NCBI GenBank assembly: GCA_001630475.1
Contig: KV419425.1
Location: 44,320-108,319, forward strand
Length of the DNA: 64,000 nucleotides
Origin: Sistotremastrum niveocremeum HHB9708
Lineage: Eukaryota; Basidiomycota; Agaricomycetes; Sistotremastrales; Sistotremastraceae
Direction of reading: 5' to 3'
The notes beneath the pieces were generated by a model. It was not told where the DNA came from. It was given only the letters and a program-made list of their open reading frames with translations, and did not search any database. Numbering within the stretch: the first letter of the stretch is position 1; each line of letters begins with the position of its first letter. The position numbers were made by a program, and so were the translations under genes. Positions 10,275-21,100 of this stretch are shown here, piece after piece.

Positions 10275-13251
10275 CTAAATCAACTTCAATAACTCCTTAA
10301 AATTCGGCGTCCCCAATCCCGTAACCTAAACACCCCAACACCCACCAACACCCACCACCCAAACGCAAATCAACACCCAAGCCCCAAACGTTAGCTCACC
10401 CAAAAATTGCGAAAAAAGAGAAGGACGTACAGCATCCCACCCCTTCGCAGCCGGGAAACCCCCCGTATTACATCCCACAGAAGCACCCTGTGTGATATCA
10501 TTAAGACCTTTCTTTCCTATCGAATCTACACCACCACCATGACGTCAGTATTCGTTCTTTGAAATGGGAAGGGAGGGGGAGGGGGAGAAGGGGGGAGAAT
10601 GGGAGGGGGGGAGAGGGGGACGTACAGAGCCAGGGGTTTAGGAATCCGAGGGGTTGTTGACCTCTTGCTAATCGTGCGCTATTTATTTCGTCAGCATCGG
10701 GTTATCGAAGCGAAGCGAAGCGCAGCCGAGCCAGGACAGAAGGGAGGCGGGGGAGCGGAGCGGATAGAAGGCGCAAAGGAGCGAGGGGGGGAAAGAGGAA
10801 TGGGGAGTGGGGAGGAACGGCGAAGCGGAGAGAAGGGGGGAGAAGGGAGGAATGGGAGGGAGAGGACGGAGGAGGGGACGTACTCATTCAAAAGCGTAAC
10901 AAACGAAGAAAACAAAGGCGTCGAAGCACTCGTCCCACTAATAGCTCCAAACTTCCCATTCCACGCAATCTTGAAATTCAATCCCTGCGCCGAGACCTAC
11001 CCCCACCCCCTCAATTCCAAATAATATAAATCGTAAATCAAAAAACGTACGTCGGGAATGGCACGGCCATTAGGATTAAACAACCCCTCATTCATCCGTC
11101 CTAAACTCCTCACATACGCCCCCACCTCCGCATCCTGGTATGCTGGTCGAGGGAAATAATTCGAGAATCCGCCGCCTGAGAAAAAGTCGAATGTGGGTTG
11201 TGTTACTGCGATCTCGGGGTTGAAATTTTGGGTTGCTCCTACGGATGTTACACTATCCAATCCCAACATCAGTTTCGGTTCATCTGACTGAAGAAGGGGC
11301 GGGGGAAGACGACTCGTCGCCGAGTCGTCAGCTCGGAAGAAGACGGAGGAGGGGACATAGAGTCGGACGAATAAGACGCATCGTGAGAAGACGGATGAGG
11401 AGGAGGAGGAACGGGGACGGCAGAGATAAAGTAGATTGTGGAAGGGAGATGGATGGAGGAGGAAAGAAGAACGCACAAAGGACAAGTACTAGGAAACTCC
11501 GGTAAAAAAACACTCCTATTCCTCCCATCATTACTCAAACAAACATCATCTTCACCCGTCCCGTTCGGTCCTACACCTTCATCTCCTGAAGCGAATAGCA
11601 AGCTGACGCCTCGGGCTGAGAGAAGCATGAAGGCTGTGCAGACTCGGGATGCTAGGGCGAAGGGGACTGTTTGTCTGTGGGGTGCGATGCGTTAGCATCG
11701 ATTTTAGAAAGGAGCGGACGGAGTGGGTTGGGAGAAGAAATGACGGGGAAGGAGGGGATTTGAGGAAGGAGGAGAGGGTGAGGGGACTCGGAAGGAGGGA
11801 AAGAGAGAAAGAATGAGAGGGGAGGAGGGAGGGCAGAGGGTGAGAGAAAAGAGGGAAAGGACGTACTCATCATCATCATAAGAAGTCGTCACGACACTCG
11901 GCAATTTCTTCTGATCCATCATAAACTCGACCCATTGCAGATCTACACCCACATCAGCATCAACACCCACTCCGAAGTTCACAAAAACGAATTCATGAAC
12001 AGAAAAAAAAAAAACAAAAACTCACAAGGCTCATTAGTATCCGTCGGCGTAAAATCATCCGGAATAAAAGGCGGACTACCCCCCGTACTAAAAAAAACCT
12101 CAGGCGTAGGGAACGTAACCCCAAAAACAGTCTGCGTATCCAAATTCGCTTCTTGTCCTATCCCTTCTTCTATCTGTGTCGAATTAAGGACTTGGGGATT
12201 TTGACCGCCGTTGATTAGGGAGACGGAGAATGTGTGGTTGGAGGCTTCGGGGCGTTCGGAGGATAGGAAGAGTTGGAGGTCGGATTTTAGGGCTGTTTCC
12301 CCTAGGTAGCCGGTGACTATATTCAAGGATGAGTAAATGAAGGAAGGAAGGGATGAAGAGGAGAGGAAGAGGAGAGGACGTACCACCGACGAGATTCTTA
12401 TCAGCAGCTTTAACGACATAATCGATACTCCCATAGAACGTCCTCAGACAAACGCTCGTCACGCTATTCACATCACATATCGCGCTGATATTCACCCCTG
12501 CTATCCCACTCGCATCCACCCCTACCCCCACATCAGCTCCCGTACTCTCCGCACCGTCGGCACCGTCTGCGCCGGTGAAAGGAATAAAACGCGCAGGTTT
12601 TTTGTTCGCATGCATCCTCGAGAACCAAGTAGTAGGCGCAACAAAATCAACAACCTCATCCACGAATCGCGGAACCCAATACTCCTCCGTCCTAACAATC
12701 TTCGCTCCAGTCTCACAATGCTCATAAACACTATAACTCGCATTCAACAACTTTTCAGCTTTCTCAATTGGTAGAGAGACGGTGAGGAAGTCTCCGGAGA
12801 GGGATGAGGAGTGGGTGTGGGTTTGGGGGGAAATGGAGTGGTCGGATAGCCAGGATGAGAGGAGGGAGAGGGATGTGGGGGAGGGAGCTGTGAGAGAGAG
12901 GATTTCGGAGTGGGAGAGGTGGGATGTGTATAGCTCGTGTGAAGGATCGGAGGATTTGGAGAGATGTTCACGGATTGCTTCGAGGCCTTGTTCATTCTGC
13001 TTTATCCCTACATCCCATCATTAGTATTACTATGGATTATGAAGAGGGAGGGAGGGGGTACCGAATTTGAGATGAATGATATGGTCTGCGGGAGCTGGAG
13101 GACCTTTTATCCATTTACGAGGTGGGACGTGTAACTTGTCCTTGAGCGCCAAGTCGAGGGAACGAGCAGCTATCGAGGAAGAATGAGGGAGAGCAACGAC
13201 GATCGCGGTATACGAGGATAGCAGAAAGAGCGCGCTGAGGATAGAACGCAT
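10275..13251 (-). CDS. Secreted tripeptidyl-peptidase-like sedolisin (S53), copy 2
   Basis: Ten exons (13251-13062, 13007-12384, 12316-12026, 11942-11867, 11674-11477, 11252-11051, 10996-10884, 10678-10626, 10525-10431, 10325-10275) give 630 residues. It is the same protein type as copy 1: signal peptide MRSILSALFLLSSYTAIVVA, pro-domain, then Glu327/Asp331 in EANLDTQ, Asp in FASGDEG, Ser550 in SGTSAS, and the calcium-site NDITQG. Exons 3-10 have exactly the same lengths as in copy 1 and all nine introns share phase, which shows tandem duplication. Several introns are much longer than in copy 1 (192, 224 and 205 nt against 57, 60 and 61) and consist largely of pyrimidines on the coding strand. 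The catalytic set is intact, so the gene looks functional. Confidence 0.95.
10560..10883. repeat. Purine-rich low-complexity tracts in introns of sedolisin copy 2
   Basis: The plus strand here is dominated by G/A runs (GGGAGGGGGAGGGGG types) around 10560-10620 and 10740-10880, inside two introns of the minus-strand sedolisin and its short exon 8. On the coding strand these are polypyrimidine runs. Comparable but weaker tracts occupy the introns at 11253-11476 and 11675-11866. The corresponding introns of copy 1 lack them. Confidence 0.7.
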
Positions 13252-14067
13252 CGTCACGTCGATTTTGAGGCTGACGGTGGCGTTGGAGGACGACGACGGG
13301 AGAAGGGAGGAGGTCGTGTGAGGCGTAACAAGTTCGTTCTGTCAATATAAATAAGCGAATAAATGAGCCATGCGCGTTATGATCGGGGAAGCGGAGAAGA
13401 AGCACGTACGCTAGTACAAGAAGTTGACAACCGGTCTAAGCGGGGATCGTCACCTCAACTTGAAGCTTCAAGTCTTCAACGTTTCAACGAGGACAAGACC
13501 GTAGACCGTAGACCGCTGTCATCTGATTATATCCCGTCTCCCACCAATACGATTGACACGATGTACGATATGGAGAGAGCATGGCATCCCATACACCCGA
13601 TACATCGACACCACGTCACTAACCATGTATGATAGGACGATATATAAAGCACAAGACACATGTACAAGACCATATGCACCCAACCCAGGGAAAGATATAT
13701 GTAGAAGAAGGATACGGAAGGAAAGGCCGCCGCAGTCGTCTGGTTGGGCGGTAGCATGAGATCGAGCGTGAGATCAGATCGATCAGACCGTCGTATGAGG
13801 TCATAGAACCACGGCATCTCGGGCGGCATGGGAAGCGGAACTTTATTTATAGATTCGACTTCAAGATCGGCAGATCGGCTTTGTCGGGAACGATGAGTCC
13901 CATTCCGCATTCGCCATTCGATGCTGCACATGCATTGACAGGTGTGATAACCGAGGATCAACATGACTAAAAATTGACTTCAACAACACAATATCACCAG
14001 GGTCAATTCGATATATACAATATAATCAAAATCATGCAGACTCATTCTCATTCGAAATACGACTAGG
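13252..14067. other. Intergenic region
   Basis: It contains the upstream region of sedolisin copy 2 and the 3' flank of the next gene. No coding gene is supported: the 145-codon minus-strand frame at 13527-13964 and the plus-strand frames have no recognisable motif. The segment near 13840-13880 (GCGGAACTTTATTTATAGAT) resembles one near 15723-15750. Confidence 0.4.
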
Positions 14068-14548
14068 CTAACTACTATTATTCCCATCCTCGCGATTCGC
14101 AGGTATCAAATCTTCAAGAGCTCCAAACAACCCTCCAAGATCCACCAACGACTCCTACAGAACACGCCCAAACCATTATAAATAATCAGTCACTTCATCA
14201 TCAACGTCAAGACGTAGATTTCAGACGCACCGTTTCTGAGCTCCCCCTGGATGCATCGTTTGGTTTGGTGGAATTGAGACTGCTGGTGCTATTGCTTGTG
14301 CTAGTACTAGTAGATCCGGACAAAGTGTTTATTTTTGTTGCTGTTGCTGTTTCTGAGATTGTGCTGAGGGAGAGTTGGAGGGAGATAGTCGCAGTCACTG
14401 TTGGCGCGATTACATCGTTCAAAATCGAAGAACTTGAAGTTGTTGTCGTCTTTTGCGTTGTACTTGTCGTTTTTGGTAATGGATTTGCGACGGCACCAAG
14501 GATAGCGCTCGATGCTGAGAGGAAGAAGACAATAGTCGCGGGATGCAT
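14068..14548 (-). CDS. Small secreted Ser/Thr-rich protein, 134 aa
   Basis: Two exons: 14548-14231 and 14154-14068, joined by an intron with donor GTGCGT and acceptor TCTGTAG (phase 0). Residues 1-21 (MHPATIVFFLSASSAILGAVA) are a signal peptide followed by NPLP. The mature part is a Ser/Thr-rich stretch suited to O-mannosylation, ending in a short acidic segment, ESLVDLGGLFGALEDLIPAN. The layout (signal peptide, ANP start, short second exon containing LGG) resembles the plus-strand gene at 23739, so the two may belong to one family of small secreted proteins. A TATAAAAG box on the minus strand near 14815-14822 would imply a roughly 240-nt leader. Function is unknown; the protein is extracellular or wall-associated by inference. 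Confidence 0.7.
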
Positions 14549-16257
14549 CTGTATGTACGCTTTCGTTCCAGTTGGATTCTGCGTTGGTATGCAGGGTGAA
14601 TGGAGGAAGAAATGTACGAAAGGCGGTAGAGATCGAGGATCAATCAGCGATAGACACAGAACTTTGCAAGTGGAAGGAAGATCGATTCGAGACTCCTATC
14701 GATTCCTGGAAAGATGAGTTCACGAAGAATATTCCTGATGACGAAGAAGTGATTCACCGATTATTGGAAATACCAGTTCCAAGACCTGTTCGAAATCGAC
14801 TAGAACACATCGGCGCTTTTATACATCGCTCAATGTTCACTGCTCAACAACAGGACAGTAAAATGAATTTGACACAAGGTTCATCGAAGAGTATGTCGTC
14901 CCAACGGGATACAATGACAATCGAGTTGAGTTGATCCGTCCTGCGATGGATCACTTGGTATAGCGGATAGGTTAGTAATATGAGTTGTCACTGTCATTGA
15001 CATTGTCATCGACACACAGCTCAGTCGTCTGCATGTACACGAGTCGGACTTACCATTCTCGGACTCAGACCCTTGATCGTTCCTCGTTATTTCTGATTTT
15101 GAATGTTTGTCGGTATATTTCTTAGCATTGATACCGTCGGGAAAGAGAATATTGAGGAAGATGTCAAATGAATTATCAAGGAATATACGTCATTCGTCGA
15201 TTGCGTACACAGCCTGCCAGTGGTCGCCTGAGTGCACATCCAGTGTCAGTGATACCATCAAAAAATCAAGTTCGTCGTCAACCTCGAACCTCAGCGCTCA
15301 GCTCACCTGCCGCTCATAGCTTTAGCATTCGAGTGCAAATCCATTGGCTTCTTAGAGGTTCAGGACAAATCATTCTTGGATATTGCGAGTGATCCACCTG
15401 AAATCCCTGACGATAACACTGCCAATTGAATGAAGGAACAATCGCTATCCGAGCCTGTGCCTGGTGCCAAAAGAGTCGGCGGAATCGAAAGATCAACAAC
15501 GACAATGTCTTCTGTATCCTCGAGTAGAGACGGTGAAGCATACGACACTATTACTCGTAGTACTGCAGTCCTGGAGGTACAGTACAGTAGGCAAGAGAAA
15601 ACCCGGGCGTCAAATCAGATTCAGATCAGATCCATCACAACAGATCAGAACAGCACTAACCAAACGAGGATATACAAGTTCAGCATCGATATCGAAGCCG
15701 ATGAGGGCTGAGATGTGAGAAGCGGAACTTTACTAGTATTTATAGATCGAGATCTGCCTGTACATTGTGGCACCTGCTGGAGAGTTCAGGAGCGGTCGTG
15801 TGCATGTGTACCAGAAGTAGAACTCGTATGAAGAATGAAACTAGAAAATAGTCTTGCTGTTCTAGTATAGTATCTCAAGCATGCGGCTGTGTAGCGCAAG
15901 GTATAGCGAGGACGGACGGACGGACATACGAGCTTCTCCGTCCAAATCAGTTAGAGTACAAGGCGCATCAATAGACTTCCGTAGTTCGACGACGACGGAC
16001 GTTCGGTGCAGCAATATTCTATTCTGTTATATCCAACCATGTGTGTGGCCCCGTGGCGTCCATGCATGGTGTTAGGTCGCCGTCTTTTTCACCGACGACC
16101 ACGGAAATGCAGAGAATTTCGAGAAAGAGGGATAAAAGAAAAGATACACGATAAAGAAATGTAGCAACAAGTAAAAAGAAAAGGAAAAGAGTCTGCAACA
16201 TCTCAAAGTCTCAAGCGCACATCTACCGTAAATCAATCGCGAGCAAGGAAAGACAAC
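14549..16257. other. Intergenic region, no gene supported
   Basis: About 1.7 kb. Only short frames are present (14572-14934, 15107-15319, 15360-15548, 15430-15711), none with homology I recognise. The minus-strand frame at 15360-15548 has acceptable codon use but no ATG and no splice partners. AT-rich DNA near 16130-16200 is the 3' flank of the GPI-protein gene. Confidence 0.4.
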
Positions 16258-17285
16258 CTAAAGAACAAACAACATCCCAACCAATCCCATCCCAACACTC
16301 CCCATCACGGCACCCATACTAAGCCCCATCGACAATCCCACCGCACCGTTCAAATTCGACCCTCCACTCGAAGTAGACGTTGAACTTCCAGAAGTCGACG
16401 ATCCAGTCGCACTTCCACTTCCTGAAGAACCGGAGCCTGAAGAGCCGGTTGTAGAAGGGGAGGTGGCGGTTCCGGATGCTGCGGAGCCGGTGGTGGTTGT
16501 ACTTGAATTGGCGGGTGCGGCTATTTTCGTGATAGTTAGTTAGAATAGGAAGAGGGGGGGAGGGGGAGGGGTGACGTACTTCCGGGAGCTTTGACGTCGA
16601 ATGTTTGAGAAGTTGCGAAGACTTGAGTTAGGTTCGTCGTATTGACGAATTCGACTTGATATCCTACACATGGAAGTTAGTTATCAACTCTCTAGGTACC
16701 GATGAGGAGACATACCGGATGCAACGAGGAGAGTGACGTTCGTTACGGTGAACGAGCCATTCGACAGATCGACGAATTCGTGAATCTATCATTCAGCATA
16801 ACAAGATTTAGCAAGGAATGAACACTCGATTATGGGAGAACGTACGGAGTATTCGCCGTTGAGGAATGTATTGTTCGAGTTCACGATCACAATTCTATCC
16901 ACGATGATTAGATTAGCGTTTCATGATATAGATCATGGGAAGGAACACGTACGAGATGGGATTAGGATCACCAGAAGCGAAAGTCCACGAAATCGTATTT
17001 GTCTGATTCTGCACCCAGAACGAGGAAGGTGAAGGCTCAGTGATAGTTATAGCACCTATTCATCCACAAACCAAATCAACAATCAGCAGACAATCATCAA
17101 ATTGGGATTAGGCTTTGATTCAGCGCCTGGTAAAGGGATGACGAGTCTATGCCGTCCATCGCCCGGCATGACGACCCGCGCGCGATTGATCGACTCGGTC
17201 TGAACTAGGAAAGAAGCAGGGGAAAGAACGTACTGAGGACAAAGGGGATTATACAAAGAGAAGAGAGAATATTGAACACTTTCAT
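16258..17285 (-). CDS. GPI-anchored cell-wall protein with Kre9/Knh1-like N-terminal domain
   Basis: Six exons (17285-17234, 17055-16953, 16894-16846, 16785-16716, 16663-16580, 16520-16258) give 206 residues. A signal peptide (MKVFNILSSLCIIPFVLS) leads into an Ig-like domain opening AITITEPSPSSFWVQNQTNT and carrying SWTFASGDPNP, the pattern of the fungal Ser-Thr-rich GPI-anchored / Kre9-Knh1 N-terminal domain. After about residue 120 comes a Ser/Thr/Gly linker, then a hydrophobic C-terminus, AVMGSVGMGLVGMLFVL, preceded by a small-residue site (GGSNLNGA) suited to GPI attachment. The role is probably cell-wall structure or beta-glucan-linked assembly at the outer membrane face. Intron 1 is long (178 nt); the others are 52-60 nt. 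The N-terminal domain is shorter than in yeast Kre9, as usual in basidiomycetes. Confidence 0.85.
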
Positions 17286-17936
17286 CGTCGACGTGTCGTG
17301 TCGTTTGAAGTCGTGGGTCGTGGGTCGTGAAGAGAACGATAGAGAACACGAGAGAAAAGAAGCGAGCGAGTCGAACAAGATGCACACGACCCGTCACGTG
17401 TGACATGTCACTTTGACGTCGGGTAGCGGAGATAACGGGAGACACGTGTTTTGCTACCATGCTCCACTACGAGCTCGCTGTGCGTCCATGTTGAATGACG
17501 GCAGTGACAAGCTAGCTGCGATGGCTTTGGATGATAATGTTGGATGAAGGTGAGGCTTCCGCTCGAGATTTTCCTATATCCGACTTTAAAAAGAGCGATT
17601 GGCAGCGATCATTCTGGATGAGCTGAGCCGCGAAGTCAACGAACACGTAGAACGATTGAAGTAAAGGTGAGTTGGATATCATCCATATCGTTGATATTCC
17701 CCTGATGCCTTCTAATAATTAGAATGCTCTGCCCCGGACCCTTGACCTCGATGCCGCCGCCACCTCAATCAAAATTTCAAGCGAACGACGCTGCTTCATC
17801 CCTCATCCAATGCCAGCAATGCTCGCCAGACTACGAGGCCAAATGCGCCAGTTTGAGCGGGGAGTGAAGGAGTGACAGTGATGCGATACTGGCATATGGA
17901 GGACGATTCAGAAGCATGTGCAGTCGATGGTCGTCA
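17286..17936. other. Intergenic region between the GPI-protein gene and the LINE
   Basis: It contains the promoter of the minus-strand GPI-protein gene. No coding gene is seen. The GTCGTGGGTCGTGGGTCGTG repeat at about 17310-17330 is a short tandem of GTCGTGG. Confidence 0.4.
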
Positions 17937-17940
17937 TGTT

Positions 17941-17963
17941 GGTGTGTGTGTGTGTGTGTGTGT
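17941..17963. repeat. (GT)n microsatellite at the LINE 3' end
   Basis: An uninterrupted GT dinucleotide run of about 11 units on the plus strand, immediately 3' of the LINE on its own strand (CA repeat). It may be the element's terminal simple repeat rather than an independent microsatellite. Confidence 0.8.
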
Positions 17964-18175
17964 GACCGCTATATTGTCCTTCAAGAGAACAGCGGGTTGT
18001 GAGGTGCATTGACAAAAATGCACACCCACATCCATACCAGCTCCGACGTCCAAAGGGATTTGCAGTCTCCCAATTTATCGCCGCAAGACAGGAGTGGATT
18101 AGTTGCAAGGTATGGAAGTCGACAAGTAGTAAAACACAAAGAGTAACAAACTCGAAATGTGGATATATATTAGTT

Positions 18176-21100
18176 CTACGCAGAACAGTCACTGTCAGAG
18201 TCCGAGAAGTATCCTACGGGCCGTAAAACCATATACTTATCAAAGAAAGCGAGGACACGTTCAGTATACGCGGCAAGTAAAGGATGAAGGGTAGGAAAAG
18301 AGAAGATGTCAAGGAGCAGGTCAAGAGGGCAAGATGGTTGTAATTTTCCGAGATCGGGACAGGTCTTCACCGCATTGCGCAAAAAGTTGCTACGTAAACG
18401 AATGAGAAATGGATCTCCAGCACACTGTAGCAGCGCATGAGCTTCATCCTCGACATGAAGAGCGCAGAAGCGGCACAGGCGCAGTTCAAGAGGGATACGA
18501 GGGCGACGACGATTCCCGTGCCGCAGGGTCTCGCTAGCAAGACGATGAGAAGAAAACACAAGGCGGATCAGAGCGTTTCGTGGATCGTCGCGGGGCACCT
18601 TCATGTATGGCTGCAGAGCAGGCGCAAAGGACAGCCGGGGAGGGAGCAAGGCACCACGGCGATCTCGGAAGTGCAAGGCACGGAGGAGGCCCAGTTTACT
18701 GCTTTCGAGGACGGAGGTGGTTAAAGCGGAGGTCATGGCGGCGGAGATGGTCGACTGAATAATATGTCGTTCGATGGGGGATTTGAGGAGAAGGAGGGGT
18801 AGTAAATTCGGAACAAGGTTGCTCGAGACGGCCAGAAGGTCCCCGAACCAGCAGGGCAGTCCTGAGGCATGGAGGAGGAATGAGTCCTGAAGTGCCACCG
18901 AGGCCAGGCGCTCGGTAGGCAGTGAAACCAGGAAGCTGAAATATCGCACTGCGAGGGTGAGGCGACGAAATGCCAGTGGCCAAATCCCGGTTTCGGTGAA
19001 CAAGGGAGCGACCAACGATGAGTCATGTAGAGCTGTGAAACCACAGTCAGTCATCGCAGGACAGGAGCGAACGCGAACCACACAACCCACCTAAGCGAGC
19101 ACGAATAAATGAGCGTTGGGATAGCTCCAGATGTCGTAGGGCGGTAGGGGTGACATCAGGCATAATCTCACACCCGTAAGTGAGCAAAGGGTCCAGACGA
19201 GCATTGTAAATATGAAAAATGTCACGTAGGGGCAGTCCGTTCATCGTTTTCACGAGGCGGCTGACGCGGGAGCCTGAAAAATCCGCTTTCTCAGACTGTT
19301 TAACGTATGTCGGAAGAAAGATGTTGGCATCAGTTGAGGACAGTCGCGCCCCCAGATATTTTGCCGTCCGAACCCAGGCAATAGCAACCTCGTTGATCCG
19401 CAGAGAGGGCAGTGGAACTGGTAGAGGACCAAAAGCCATAGCATAACTTTTGGACGCATTAACGAGTAAGAATTGTACACCAAACCACGCAGCTAAAAAG
19501 AGCAGCCGCCGCTGAAGACCAGGGCAGGACAATGACAAGCCAAGGATGTCATCGGCCTGCGCAAGGAGAGGCACGGGTGTATCGTTGGGGCCGAGGTGGA
19601 CATCGTCCGGATCGGGGGGAAGAGTGAGATCGGAGAGGAAGAGAATGAAGAGGAGAGGGGATAGAGGATCCCCTTGCAGGATACCACGGGACGAGGAGAA
19701 AGAGTCAGAGCTTTCAGCGCCGAGAGTCGTGAAGTATTCCATGCTTCTGTACACCATCCGAATCCAATCAAAAATAGGGCCTGACATACCCAGCGAGAAC
19801 AGTTTCAGCCAGAGTGCTGGACGATGCGTGGACGGAAAGGCATTGGAGAGATCCAGGAACGCAATGAACAAAGTACGGCCGAGGGCACGAGCGCGCTCGA
19901 TGGCGGCACGGAGGACAAAGAGATTGTCGAGGGTACGGGCGTTAGGCCGGAATCCGTTCTGGAAAGCGGGTAAAATGTTGTTCCCCGTTGCCCACACCTC
20001 AACGCGCTGAGTGATCAGCGAGGATAGAAACTTGAGAGCGCAAGATTCCAGAGAAATATGGCGGTAGTTCTGAGGATCTGAAGCATCAGTGCCAGGTTTT
20101 GGAACCCCGACGATTTGTGTAATCCCCCAGTAAGTGGGGATAGCGCAATCCGAAATGCATTTATTGAAGAGTTTCACAAGCTTCCAATTCTCCATCACCA
20201 TGATGTCCTTGTAACTCACGCCGTCCGGTCCGGAGGAACTATGAGTCTTCCATGCCAGGGAAGATTTAACGGCAGCAATCTCGTCGAGAGTGAAGTTGGC
20301 GGAGAATAACCTAGCCGCTGTATAGTCGAGGGAGACAGGTGGCAGAGCACGGGCGGCGGTCGCACAGCTTGCGTACCGCAACGCGTCAAATGTAGGGGGG
20401 AGCTCGGAGAGAACGTTGATACGCGATGACATGACTTCGAGAGTAGCAGTCAAAGTGACAGCTGGGGGGGGATCACGAGGCCGCGCAGGGTCCATGACCG
20501 TCCGAAGGATCTTCCAGTAAGGAGTAGAACCACGGATGTTCGCTATCAGAGACTCCCGAGCGCGAGCGTGCTGCTGAGCCAACAAGAAACGTGACTTCTC
20601 TCGTAACGACCATAAGGACATGTCAGGCCGGGCAGCAGTAAGGGCGGAAGAGTCGGTCTGTGAGGTTAAGGGAACATGTGAAGAGGGTGTCGAGGAAGCA
20701 GAGGATGGAGGTGGCAGGCCAAAAAGTTTCGCTTTGCTGAATGGCGGCGGAGAAAGATCGGTCTCGGAAATAGAGAAAGGGGGGAGAGGTTGCCAAGCCG
20801 TCATTCGAGGAGGACAGCGGAAAACACGGGCGAGATTGCGGCATCCGTCCATGTGTGCACTCCGAGTCTTTGCAGAGACGAATTTCAGCTCAGCTGGGCA
20901 TGGTCTAGAGGGAAGTCGTGTAAAAACAAGCAAAGAACCGAGGTATGGAACGTACCGGGCTCGGATCAGCGAGATAATATATAGCACAACGTCACTGTTT
21001 GCACCTGTCCAACCGCGTTCAGAATCAGGACCCGGGGCACTCAGTAGAGTCTTGTAAATAGCAGCGTTATCATATGAAATGACAAGTGAACGATCACGTG

